From Fremontodendron californicum (lineage: Eukaryota; Streptophyta; Magnoliopsida; Malvales; Malvaceae): a DNA stretch of 64,000 nt. Each line of letters begins with the position of its first letter. Position 1 is the first letter of the stretch. The notes below the pieces were generated by a model. It made no database searches, was not told the DNA's origin, and saw only the letters and a list, made by a program, of their open reading frames with translations. The position numbers were made by a program, and so were the translations under genes. Location of the stretch: NCBI GenBank assembly GCA_030761205.1, contig JAULJL010000018.1:12358501-12422500 (forward strand), written 5' to 3'. Shown piece after piece: positions 10,915 through 21,186 of the stretch.

Positions 10915-11235
10915 TATTTAGTATATCAAGTGTTTGTAAAAATGCTTGTTTGGTTTTAGTATTTCTATTTTGTATTTGCATGATTTGAGTGTTATATTTT
11001 AGTTGAGCATGTTAGTATATCAAGTGTTTGTGAAAATGCTTGTTTGGTTTTAGTATTTCTACTTTGTGTTTGCATGATTTGAGTGTTATATTTTAGTTGA
11101 GCATGTTAGTATATCAAGTGTTTGTGAAAATGCTTGTTAGTATCTCTACTTTGTGTTTGCATGATTTGAATGTTATATTTTAGTTGAGCATGCTAGTATA
11201 CCAAGTGTTTGTGAAAATGCCATGCTTGTTGGGGC
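10915..11235 (+). repeat. About 93-bp repeats in the B 5' LTR
   Basis: Copies of GTATATCAAGTGTTTGT begin at 10921, 11014, 11109 and (variant) 11196. Each is followed by GAAAATGCTTGTT and TTTGCATGATTTGA segments. The same array is at about 24510-24810 in the 3' LTR and, reversed, at about 57990-58330 in element E. Confidence 0.75.
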
Positions 11236-12629
11236 TTGAGGTCATTCGGCTACTCCATGTGTTATCTAGCATTATGTGTGCATTTTTGCTATGTTAGTTG
11301 ATAGGTTAGCATTTGCATGATATTTGGCTGAGTTTTTGGTTTAAGCATGCCTTGTGTTTGTGATATTGCCATGCATATTTTAGATGTTAAGTTAGGTTTA
11401 TCTTGCCTTGCATGTTCATGCATTTTAGACCTAGGTTACATTAAATGCCATGCAAGTTCATTTAGGTCTAGGTCACTATATGGATGCCATGCATTTTTTC
11501 ATGACATTTAGGTTTAAACTCATGAATTTCATGCATCATATTTGCTGTAATTTTTCATGCATTTCATGTTCATGCCACTTGACTAATGACTTAGGCCAAT
11601 TAATGGTTCAAAGTCATGCTCTCTTGAGCACACTTGTGGAAAATTAAGGTTTGTCAAATTGATTATTCTATCTTTGTGATTTTTTTTACTTAGCCAATTT
11701 TTATCTAACTCTTAAAAAGTCCTAGCTACTGTTTGTGAGTCATTTTGTGAGTCTTAAATATTTTTACTTTGATTTTTAAATGATTTTATCAAAGGCAAAA
11801 ATGTATTTTGACAAAGCAGTTTTTTTACCCAGTACTCGTACTTTTCCAATTTTTCTGGGCATTCATCTTTAATCAAAAAATTAAGATGATTTTTTTTCCA
11901 TGTAGTTTTACATATCCCTAGTCCCCAGTATTTTTTTTTATATTTTTTTGAATATTTAAAAATAGGATAAAAATCGTGGCTTAAAACTGGACGTTGGAGT
12001 CAGAATTGAATTTGAAGGAAAATCATTTTTCTGTTTTGGTTAAGTTACTTAGAGGGGGCTGATTAGGAAGTTTAGCTACTGACTTTGGCTAGTTTCTAAG
12101 CCTTTTTAAACTCTAAAATTGAAATTTTAAGTCTCGGGTTAAGGGTGGTCAAGTCTGGGATTTTAAACTTAGGAAATTAGAGCTATTTAAAAAAGATTTA
12201 GCCTAGTTTTTATTTTTAATCTAAGCTTTTCAAAATTGTTTTCAAACAATCACAAAGTATTTTGGTTTTAGAATATTTAATATGACATATTTTCCTAAGG
12301 TAGCTGGATATCATTTTAGATATACGGATTTCCTTAATTAAAGGAAAAAATACATTTTCATGCATTGCATGTTCCATATTCATGCATTTTATATAATATG
12401 TGATTTTTGCTATGATAATTTCTATGATATTCTTATGATTTTGAGGGTTATGTTATATTGTTTATTATATGACTTGGAATATTTCATGATATCCTATGCT
12501 TTTTATTCAATTATTTTTTGTTATATTATTTAGCATATACTATGTTCATGCATTATTATTTTCATTTTTATTTCCATGCATATTATATAATAGCATTATT
12601 TTATATTCCATGTCATTTAAATTATATGC

Positions 12630-12830
12630 CATAGCATTCATATTTGCCATGTCATTCAAATTATTTCATTTCATATAGAATATATTATGTTATTTAGGTC
12701 ATTACATTTCATATAGAATATATTATGTTACCTAGGTCATTTCATTTCATTTAGAATATGTCATATAACTTAGGACATTTCATTTCATTTAGAATATGCT
12801 AAGGCATTTAAATTATATCATATCATTTAG
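12630..12830 (+). repeat. AT-rich short repeats in the B 5' LTR
   Basis: Imperfect 40-50-bp units contain CATTTCATATAGAATATATT and GTCATTTCATTTCATTTAG. In the second LTR subtype (D and F) the equivalent place holds the CATGCCATGTCATTC minisatellite, so this segment is a repeat-prone zone of the LTR. Confidence 0.65.
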
Positions 12831-13239
12831 GTTGCATTATATTATTTAGATTTTGCTATGTCATTTTATTTATGTCATGCATATACATATTCATTTCTTT
12901 TAATTTTTTCTAAAAAAAGGTAATGATTTTTAATAAAATAAAGATATTTCCGAGTTAAAATAATTCATGAGTTCTTTGCCGGGTTTGCTGGAGAGGATAT
13001 CATCAATTATCATTAATAACAGAATATCTTCTTTAAAATGAGAATGATTCGGAAAGTTTTCCAAAACTAATAAAAATTTCTATATTTTGTCACATTTGTT
13101 GGGGAATATAGGAAAATTTTGAATTTATAAATTCCGGATCATTTTTAATTAAAAATGGAATTATTTTTCTTTAAATTGGGAATTAACTTGAAATACTAAA
13201 TTTAAAACCAACTTTACACCGAGATTTGAGATAACACAT

Positions 13240-13455
13240 GATTAATAAGGTACCGTTTTATACGGGCGTTTTGGGGATGCTAATCCTTCCCCATACGTAA
13301 TCGAGTCCCGAACCCGTTTCTTTGATTTCTTTGGTTTTAAACGCAGACATGAAATTGGTTTTAAAAATGTTTTAATTAATTTTTAAAATATTGTATAAAA
13401 CCGGTTTTAATAGGTGGCCGATCACACCTAGCTAAAAAAGATTGGTGGCGACTCC
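13240..13455 (+). other. Conserved U5 block and primer-site-like copy in the B 5' LTR
   Basis: The block with TACGGGCGTT, GCTAATCCTTCCCC and GAGTCCCGAACCCG (about 13259-13317) is among the best conserved parts of all LTRs in the window: 32356-32416, 41575-41625 reversed and 55840-55890 reversed. At 13446-13455 TGGCGACTCC repeats the first ten bases of the primer binding site located 151 bases downstream. Confidence 0.7.
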
Positions 13456-13596
13456 ATGTCTTTTTCAAGGTCATTTTCAAAACCTTCATTTTTCTAGAGG
13501 AATTAAGTCGACTTTTCCTCGGTTTCATTTAATGTCACGCTTAACGAATAATAAAGTTTTGCGATGAGACTCGTTATTTTTTAGGTTGCGACAGCT

Positions 13597-13614
13597 TGGC
13601 GACTCCGCTGGGGA
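13597..13614 (+). promoter_or_regulatory. Primer binding site of element B
   Basis: TGGCGACTCCGCTGGGGA starts three bases after the LTR end. It begins TGG, the complement of a tRNA 3'-terminal CCA. Tat/Ogre elements typically use a tRNA-Arg primer; the tRNA identity here is from family knowledge and was not checked by alignment. Confidence 0.85.
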
Positions 13615-15102
13615 CTATTAGAGAGTCAGGCCTAGAATTAGTCGTGTGTTATCAAAGTCTCGATTTTGTTGGTTTAATTAGTATTTAATTTTAATTCCCA
13701 TATTTTTTTTTAAATAAGGAGAATTTTGAAAATAATAAAATGTTTTTAAATATGTTCATACTCATGTGCATGCATTTTATTATTGTTCTCTAGTTATTTA
13801 AGGTTGTATATTATAATTGCTTGTTGGTTAATGCATTACACTATTCTTGATTATTCTTTTAATAAATTGTTAGGGCATTTAGAATAAGGTTTGTAGAATA
13901 GGTGGTGAAAGGTTTGTTGTTTCTCCACACACACCATACGTCCATTTGCATATCATGAGCCCTATATCCGGGTTTCGTCCTTTTAGGTGGGAGCAAAGTA
14001 ACTAAGCCTTCGTGATTAACAATCCGCACGGGCTAGTGAAACACTTCCGGAGTACTAAATTACCTAAGCCTTCGTGATTAACAATCCGCATGGGCTAGGG
14101 AAATAGACTCTAACGAATTGAACCCGTTTTTATCGGGGTGCCTTACTAGCCTTCACCGGTGATAGTGAGGAGCAATTTGGGGCCTTTAGAACTGATTCGC
14201 CCTCATATAGTGAACCTAGGCGAAGCCATGCTGGATTTTCGTTAGATATACCGAAGACAGGAACACATGGAGGGACATTTCTAAACCTTTTGTTACCTAT
14301 TTTACACTCTGAATAAGTGTGGTAGATCAGGCAACGATGTACGCACATCGCCCTTAATAAATATGATACTCCGCCTCGAAGGCATCATGATGCCTAAATA
14401 AGCAAATATTGTTAGGGAAAGTGTTCACTATTTTTTTTTTGAAATTGAAAATAAAAATCATTTTCAAGCATTTTTGCATTTTGCGTATTTCATGTATCTG
14501 TGAATAGAGCATGTACATTTTGGTTGTATTATTGATCTCGTTTTTGCAATAAATGGATGGTGATGATAATCTCATTTGATGATTTCATAAAACCGGTAGT
14601 GTTTACATTAACATATGCATATTGTACCATAGTAGGATCCACTACTCCGAAATTCTTTTGAAAATAATATGATTGGTTTTTCATAGAAAAAACATGTTAA
14701 AAAATAAAAATCATAAATTTGGAGGCAAATCTTGCATAATGAGATTTTTGAATAATTAAGATTTAGGTCTCACCAATTTCGTGTAATCATTGGTCATAGC
14801 TTTGTGTTAATTCATTTTTCTTTACATGTATCATTTTGACATCATTTTACAGTCTTTACATGCATGGTTATTCATTGTAGAGTATGTTTATGACATGCAT
14901 ATTCATTATTTGTATATACCTGTGGATCAATTTATTCATTTTTTTAATGCATCATATTGGCATCAGAGTTGCATCCATAGCATACAGTCATCATAATTTC
15001 TCTGTATATGTTCATGCATTAATCATCAGTATATTCATGCACATAGGAATAGAGCATGTACATTCATAATTGTATTCTTAATCTCATGACATTTTCATTT
15101 GC
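13615..15102 (+). other. 5' leader of element B
   Basis: Noncoding leader between the primer site and ORF1. It contains a direct repeat of about 35 bp with a 62-bp period (CTAAGCCTTCGTGATTAACA at 14002 and 14064). The rest is AT-rich sequence with scattered CATGCAT words. A packaging signal would be expected here, but none can be pointed to. No protein-like frame was seen on either strand. Confidence 0.6.
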
Positions 15103-16022
15103 ATGAAAGGGGTTCAATATATGAGGAATGAATCGGAGGAACGATTGGGTGCTTTGGAACGCAATCAAGAGGAATGTGGACATAAAATCCGGGAAATGAA
15201 AGAACAACTCGCCAAATTGCTGAAAATGTTTGAGGATATGGATAAGAGTAAAGGGGAACTTTCTCAGGGCTCTGCATTGCCTTCGGATCAACCAAAACCT
15301 TTAAGTCCCGAACATACAATCCTTGCTGGATCCTGCACTTGTCAATACCACAAAGGTTGCAATCCTGATGAAATTATGGACAAAATCGTGAAAATGATTA
15401 AACCTGAAAACCTGATACCAAAGATAGAAACCTCGGATCCAGTACCATACCTGCAAACTGTTCTAGGTCCAAACCAATATCCTCACCCTACTATGGTCCA
15501 ATCGTCCATTGGGATGACCACTATGGGATTCCTGAATCCCACTCCATCACCACCAACTGTCAGTTCATATTGCTTCCCTCATCAATCACCTTATCCAGCA
15601 TCTGTGATAGGAATCTCAAGCTATGTACAACCTCCAAGGGTCCCATGTCCTAATCCATACCCTTACCTTGTTATTCGGCCATCCCTCTATGTAAACACTC
15701 CGGTTCGGACTTTAGTGCCACCACCAAGTGCCCTAACTCCTAGGCCATGTGTGATTAAGAAACAACCAAAAATCAAGACTCAAGAGCAGTATGATCCCAT
15801 TCCAATCAGCTATCAAGAGCTTTTCCCAATGTTGATCCAAAATCACATGGTTGCCTGTATCCCGGTAAAACCCCTGTTACCACCATATCCAAAGTGGTAT
15901 AATCCAAATGTAAGATGTGATTATCACTGTGGAATTGCTGGCCATAGCATTGAAGACTGTATAACCTTCAAAAGAAAGTGCAATCTCTTATAAATGCCAA
16001 GTGGTTGATCCAACGAAACTGA
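15103..16022 (+). pseudogene. ORF1 of element B: gag-like protein without a capsid domain
   Basis: An open frame of 296 codons runs 15103-15993. Residues about 8-47 (ESEERLGALERNQEECGHK and on) form a likely coiled coil similar in style to the gag N-terminus. The middle, about 105-240, is Pro/Tyr/Ser-rich. The C-terminus has PPYPKWYNPN followed by CDYHCGIAGHSIEDC, a C-x2-H-x5-H-x4-C knuckle like that of gag. The central capsid domain of gag is absent. A one-base loss near 15978 diverts the frame; the older frame would end at TGA 16020-16022. Ogre elements are known to carry an ORF1 of unknown function before gag. The idea that it is a gag paralogue is my inference. The start ATG is the first in frame and lies in leader-like sequence. 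Confidence 0.65.
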
Positions 16023-17001
16023 TTGATAGAGGGATGGGAAAGCGTCATTAGGATTAGGGGATTTACAGCATCGAAGTGGAAAGGCTTCGGTCTTATATGA
16101 TGTAATAGGATTTCACTTATTCAGTAGCCGGCTCTTATAGCCTTAGGATGCTAGGAAGAATAAAGTGCTTGTAAAAGACAGTTTTAACTACTGCTCAGAT
16201 TTTGTAAAACATGGTTTATACCATTGTGAACATTGATATGGGAATGAATTGACTATGCTTCAAATTTATGAGATGTTGATGATTAAGTTCCTTCGATTCT
16301 TATTTCCTCTGTGATATCTTCCCCTTTGCATTTTGCATCCGATCAATTATTTGTCATACCATACATTCATACATGTATCATGTCAGCATCAGGTTGCATT
16401 CATGCATTCATACTCAGCATGATTTTTTCTATATATCCATGCATTAATTTGTTTATTCTTTACATGCATCATGTTGACTTTGGGTTGCATTCATGGCAAA
16501 CATAGTCAGCATGATTTCTCTGTATATGCTTATGCATTAATCTGTCATATTAACATCAGGACGCATTCATGACACACATGGTCAGCATGATTTTCTTTGT
16601 ATATACTCTGTATCAATCATTCATTGTTTACATGCATCATAAATGACATCGTGTTGCATTCATAGTGTATATGATCATTCATTGAAAAATACGCTGAAAT
16701 ATACATGATCAGTCATTGCATATATCCATGTCTTGATTTGTTTATTCTTTGCTTGCAACATGTTGGCATTGTGATTGCATTTATTACATATATGATCAGC
16801 ATGTTTCCATTGTACATGTCCATACATCATATTGTTTAGGCTTCACATGCATCAAATTGCATTCATGGCTCCTTCATCATGACACGCATTTTGGGGAAAT
16901 AAAACAGAAATTGGCTTGGCTTTAAGAGTCTTTGAAAGAATTTCCATTTCAAATCAGAGGTATAAGAAGTACTGAGTACCCTTTTAATACAGGCTAGTGC
17001 T
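16023..17001 (+). other. ORF1-gag spacer of element B, with repeats
   Basis: Noncoding. About 16360-16880 contains diverged tandem units with GTCAGCATGATTTCTCTGTA, CATGCATTAATTTGT and GTTGCATTCATG. They correspond to the 93-bp array of F (54960-55551). Near the gag end, GGGGAAATAAAACAGAAATT and TTGGCTTGGCTTTAAGAG are shared with F. TTAATACAG just before the gag ATG could be a splice acceptor. Confidence 0.65.
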
Positions 17002-18478
17002 ATGGAGAATGAACAAGTTGCCCGAATGGAAAGAATGGAAAGGGTACAGGAAGAATTGCGAGAACAGCTGGCAAAGTTTCAAGCAGAATCTAAAGATCAG
17101 ATGATTAAATTGACGGAGCTAATATCCACCGTAATCAAGGGACAAACGGAAAACTTGGCCGCCAGAGAAGGGTTAGAGACACGAAAGGGTCAGAATGAGG
17201 TCGTAATGATGGATACCCAGAACACAGTTAACCCCGTCAATGTCTTAAATTCAGATGATCTTGCTGAACAGGCAAAGTTGAAAATGGTTAATGAGGTAGG
17301 GTTGGCAGATTCCCAAGGGAAATATCAGTTGCTAGATGAAAGGCTCAAGGCAGTAGAAAATACTTACGTATTCGGGAGTGTGGAGGCGAAAGAACGATGC
17401 TTGGTCTTCGATTTAATCCCTCCTAAATTCAAGGTCCCTGACTTTGTGAAATATGACGGGACGACTGATCCGTCAGCCCATATCACTATGTTCTGCCGAA
17501 AGATGACAAGGTATATAGATAATGATAAGCTTCTATCCACTACTTTCAGGATAGCCTCAGCAGGTCCGCAATTAGGTGGTATACTCAGTTGAGCAAGGAT
17601 CGGATTCGCTCTTGGAATGATTTGGCTAGGGCTTTTCTAAACCAGTACAAGCATGTGACCGACATGACACCTGACCATCTCACCTTGCAAAATATGGATA
17701 AAAAGGTTACTAAGAGCTTCAAAGAGTATGCTCAGAGGTGGAGGAACATGGCCACCCAAGTACAACCCCTTTAACTCAGAAGGAAACCACAGTCCTTTTT
17801 GTGAATACACTACAGGCCCCAAACACCACGAAGAATTTTTCGGATATGGTAATCTCCGGGGAAATGATTGAAAATGCAATCAAGGTCGGGGAACTCGAAG
17901 GAGGTAAAACATTTACTGCAGAGAGAAACAGGTCAACCAAAAAGAAAGAGGAAGATGTCCAAGCCATGGGAGACTTTGCCCCGTATGTTCTGGCTACTTC
18001 ATACCCACCACCCTGTCCTTCTATGAATTATGTACCCTAGGGTTCATACTTATATCCAATGGCATCTTAGAATCCAGTAAATTTTCAACCTTTTGTCAAT
18101 CAAAGGAAATCGAAGAATATCCAAAAAATAGATCAGTTAGAGTCACTCCCCATGTCTTACTCTAAACTATTGCCCCAGTTGGTCGAAGAGCAGCTCCTCA
18201 CTAAAGTTCCAGTGGAGCCTATCCAACCCCCATATCCAAGCTGGTATGACGAGAATGCATATTGTGATTATCATTCTGGGATTCGAGGACATTCCACAGA
18301 AAATTACTTATGTCTGAAACGAAAGGTTCAAGCAGTCATCAATAAAGGACAGTTAGATGTGGGGAAGAAACAAAGGTTAGACAGCATGGAGAATCTACTG
18401 AATGGGAACGATGAGACCATTATGGATGTCATAATAGGGGAAGAAGATGGAAAGGTCGAAAAGAGTATCGAGGAATAG
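17002..18478 (+). pseudogene. gag: gag of element B, frameshifted
   Basis: Capsid/nucleocapsid protein homologous to gag of A. It opens with MENEQVARMERMERVQEEL (coiled coil), then FKVPDFVKYDGTTDPSAHIT at the capsid edge. A missing base near 17533 shifts the frame, after which SWNDLARAFLNQYKHVTDM and FKEYAQRWRNMATQVQP follow. Another lost base near 17769 shifts again into DMVISGEMIENAIK and a Pro/Tyr-rich linker. Stops lie at 18038 and near 18070. The C-terminal knuckle is CDYHSGIRGHSTENY (last Cys changed to Tyr), and the frame ends at 18476. A few codons around 17820 also appear missing. This copy cannot make an intact gag. Confidence 0.85.
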
Positions 18479-19330
18479 CCAGTTTGAATTAGGCAAAACA
18501 TGTCAAGGGGAAGTTTTTATGCATTTAGTTTCAGACCTTATGATGAAAACACTTGTCTCATGTCGACATTCATAAGAATTAAATGAATTTTGATTTTTAA
18601 ATGCTTTGTGTTTGTTATGTCTTAACAATAATCTGAATTTGCAAAAACAAGCATTAAGGAAGTTTTAGTAATGGATAGTCTCAAGAATATTGATGATCAT
18701 TGTTACAAATGACCCAATACCTTCTCCCCTCCCTTTTAGGTTTTCACAGGCCTAAACCCTTTGAATCAAGAACACTTGGAAAACCTAATGCTTCAAGGAA
18801 TATGAATGATTGAACTTCATAAAACCATTGTCATCACAGAATAAGCAAATACATAGATTTTAGTCTAGGCTATGAACAAAGGAACGAACTTTTTAAATTT
18901 TTTTCGAACTCTTTGAAATTCAAAAAAATGAGACTTTCTTTCAAGAATTTAGATCATGGTAACTTGGTTTGTGTCAAGATTGTGCCAAAACCATTCATTT
19001 TTAACAAACCACAAAACACTAATTGCCCAAACATTACTTTATGATTGACACCCTGGGGCACAATGATTAAACTAGATTATCCCATGTCCTAGAGAAAACC
19101 TATTTTTGGACCATATTTTCCTTGTCTCTTCAAAGAACTCAGATTTGAAATTTAGTCTTTTCAAAATAGACCTAGACTTGCTATGTTCCTCGTTGATACA
19201 AATTCTCATGGTTAATCAAATTGGGGCATCATATGTGGAAATGATGAATACATGGTGAACAAGGATGGACTAACGCATGAATCATTGGGGCATGCGATAA
19301 AAAAAAGAAAAAAAAAAGAGAAGAAATTTT
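18479..19330 (+). other. Noncoding block in place of pol (element B)
   Basis: The expected protease-RT-integrase region (over 5 kb in A) is absent. In its place is about 0.85 kb without protein-like frames, including GACATTCATAAGAATTAAAT, TTGGGGCATCATATG and GTTCCTCGTTGATACAAATT. The same block, reversed and diverged, occurs in C (34880-35700) and F (52310-53060). All three gag-only copies therefore share one architecture rather than three separate deletions. Confidence 0.75.
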
Positions 19331-20889
19331 TTGTGATATCATGCATATGAGAATTCGGATGATTCCAAAGTGCAAAATGAATTTTGATTATCTATTTCCC
19401 CTGGGGATTGTTTTTCAATGAGAATATTTGTGCTAGATATGAGAAATGGCCATCTTTCATATTCCTTTAGCAAAAAATATATATATATATATCCATAGTC
19501 ACCCATTTTGAACCAAAAGAATTCATTCTTCTTTAAACCCTGATCAAGGATCACCCTCTACACTGGGGGGCAAGTGCGAGGAAAGATTTTCTCAAAGATC
19601 ATGGAGAAATGAGTCCTAGCTCAAAGACAGATACAATGCAAATTGAGCCCCGAATATATACGAGCTCACTTTGTCGAAGAAAAAGGAAAAGGAAAAGATG
19701 GCGAAATGGAAGCCAAAAACAAACAAAAAAAAAAACAAAATAATATGTGTGAAAAAGCAGTGGCGAAATGGAAGCCAAAAACAAAGAAGAAAAATAGCAA
19801 AAGCCAAAAAAGGAATGAAAAATCCAAAAAGGGATAAATGCTTCAAAAAAGAATCCTCCTCAAGAAATGATCCTTGATCTGATTACCCTAAAACACATTC
19901 TTTGGGCCTATATATCCTTTCTTTCTGAACCCTGAGCCATGGCCTACATTACGTGCTCTAAAAGTCCATTTTGATCAAGCATGAATATTTAACTTGAAGG
20001 GTTTTTCCTCAGATTTTATCCCATCTCATCGAATTATCATTTCACTAAGGAATAATTTAGAATTCTCAAATGATTGGTAAAACAACAAAAAAAAAAAAAA
20101 GAAAGAAATGGAAAGAATGAGACTCTAGGGCGAAAACCCAAAAATGGGCGGTCTAGAGTGAAATGGAAGAAGTGGTCATTGAGGAACATCTAGGAATTCC
20201 TAAACCTCAAAATTGTCAGCTCTCATTCGGAGGATTGTGTTCAAAAACTGAATCTTTTTTCCTCCAAAATTAAACTTTTCGGTTTAAACATCCCGGCCTA
20301 TCTTGACGCTTGTCAAAATACCTTGATACGGAAACTAAAAAAAAGTTGAATTTGTTTGATTCTCATTGAATTCATGATTTATAAAACCTGTTCCATTTGT
20401 GAACCTAGAAGGGACATACATTTTGTTGTGAAGTTTTCTTTGATCAACCAAAATCTTGTTGTACCAAGCCTTTCCAATTCAGATTGACACCTAGGGAAAT
20501 TTCTAACAGTGATCATCAGTCTTCAAAAGACTCATACATTACACACTGTGGGGTTAAAATTTTTGGCTCAGAAGTTGTTATTAGATGAGCAAAATTGTTT
20601 TTCAAAAACGAAAAATAAAAATATTTTTGAAATACCCATTTTTTTATGTTAACATGAGATAAGGTTTTTTTTTCTAACTCAAAGGTGTGGAACTATTAGG
20701 GTTAACCTTGATTTCCAAATATGAGAAGAGGAAATAAAACTCAGCAAGCAGACTCCTGTCAATAAGAGTTTGAAAAATGTTAGGGCAAAGAGAATAGCCA
20801 AAGATTTAAAAATGAATTGAAGATATACTCTGATTTGAAGAGGAAAAGTGAATTGGAAAGGCTGAGTCCAAATCTAGAAAAGTGATCAA
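19331..20889 (+). other. Conserved 3' UTR of element B
   Basis: Noncoding. It shares ordered landmarks with A, C, F and E: GAGAATATTTGTGCTAGATA, GATCAAGGATCACCCTCTAC (about 19543), an A/G-rich tract, a block beginning TGATCTGATTACCC, and a hairpin at 20122-20159. About 20200-20600 matches C (33440-34020), F (50960-51420) and E (63060-63540) in reverse orientation. Short Lys-rich frames across the A/G tract are not proteins. Confidence 0.65.
20122..20159 (+). other. Conserved 38-nt hairpin in the B 3' UTR
   Basis: ACTCTAG (20122-20128) pairs with CTAGAGT (20153-20159). CCCA (20137-20140) pairs with TGGG (20145-20148) around AAAA, with an internal loop GGCGAAAA/CGGT between the two stems. Copies of the same length lie at 34028-34065, 51436-51473 and 63555-63592 on the minus strand. 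Confidence 0.7.
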
Positions 20890-21186
20890 GGGCATTTGCA
20901 TCACTCATGAGCATTCATCTATTTATTAAACTTCGTATCTGCACCGTGTCAGCAAGCATTTGCATAATTCATGAGTATTCGTATTTGCATTATTCCATGA
21001 GCATTTGCATTCGCATCATCTCAAGCAAGTGCATCATTTCTAGGATCATTGCATCTTCATTGTAGCTGCAATTACATCATTCATGAACCACTCACATGAA
21101 TATGATTCGTAGGGACACTTGTATCTGCATTTAGAAGCATTTGCATCAATCCAAGATATTTGCATTTACACCATGAAGCATTTGCA
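20890..21186 (+). repeat. Diffuse GCATTTGCATC-type repeats, B 3' UTR
   Basis: Irregular repeats of GCATTTGCAT, TCATGAGCATT and ATCATTCATGA words just before the 56-bp array. The reverse-complement words (ATGCAAATGC, GATGCAGATGC) fill the matching places in C (32730-33090), F (50330-50630) and E (61680-61870, 62400-62790). Confidence 0.65.

Larger units (their letters stand above)
8501..13593 (+). repeat. 5' LTR of element B (5,093 bp)
   Basis: Begins TGTAGACACC and ends GGTTGCGACA, followed two bases later by the primer site. It matches the 3' LTR (22101-26685) along its length except for indels. Sub-structures in order are a W-box-type array, about 158-bp U3 repeats, a candidate transcribed start region near 10300-10560 with a splice-donor-like site, about 93-bp repeats, an AT-rich repeat block, and a conserved U5 block with a primer-site copy. 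Ogre elements are known for LTRs of this size. Confidence 0.93.

Noticed and set aside
13597..13614. Possible tRNA gene
   Set aside because: Only a tRNA 3'-end complement is present; there is no cloverleaf or promoter boxes. It is a primer binding site next to an LTR.
14130..14348. 72-codon minus-strand frame in the B leader
   Set aside because: It is antisense to the leader, has no recognisable motif, and its length is unremarkable for the composition.
19616..19877. Lys-rich plus-strand and Phe-rich minus-strand frames (also at 7590-7844, 34191-34496, 51773-52069 and 63770-64000)
   Set aside because: All sit on the same purine-rich tract of the 3' UTR in different elements, and the frames are not conserved between copies.
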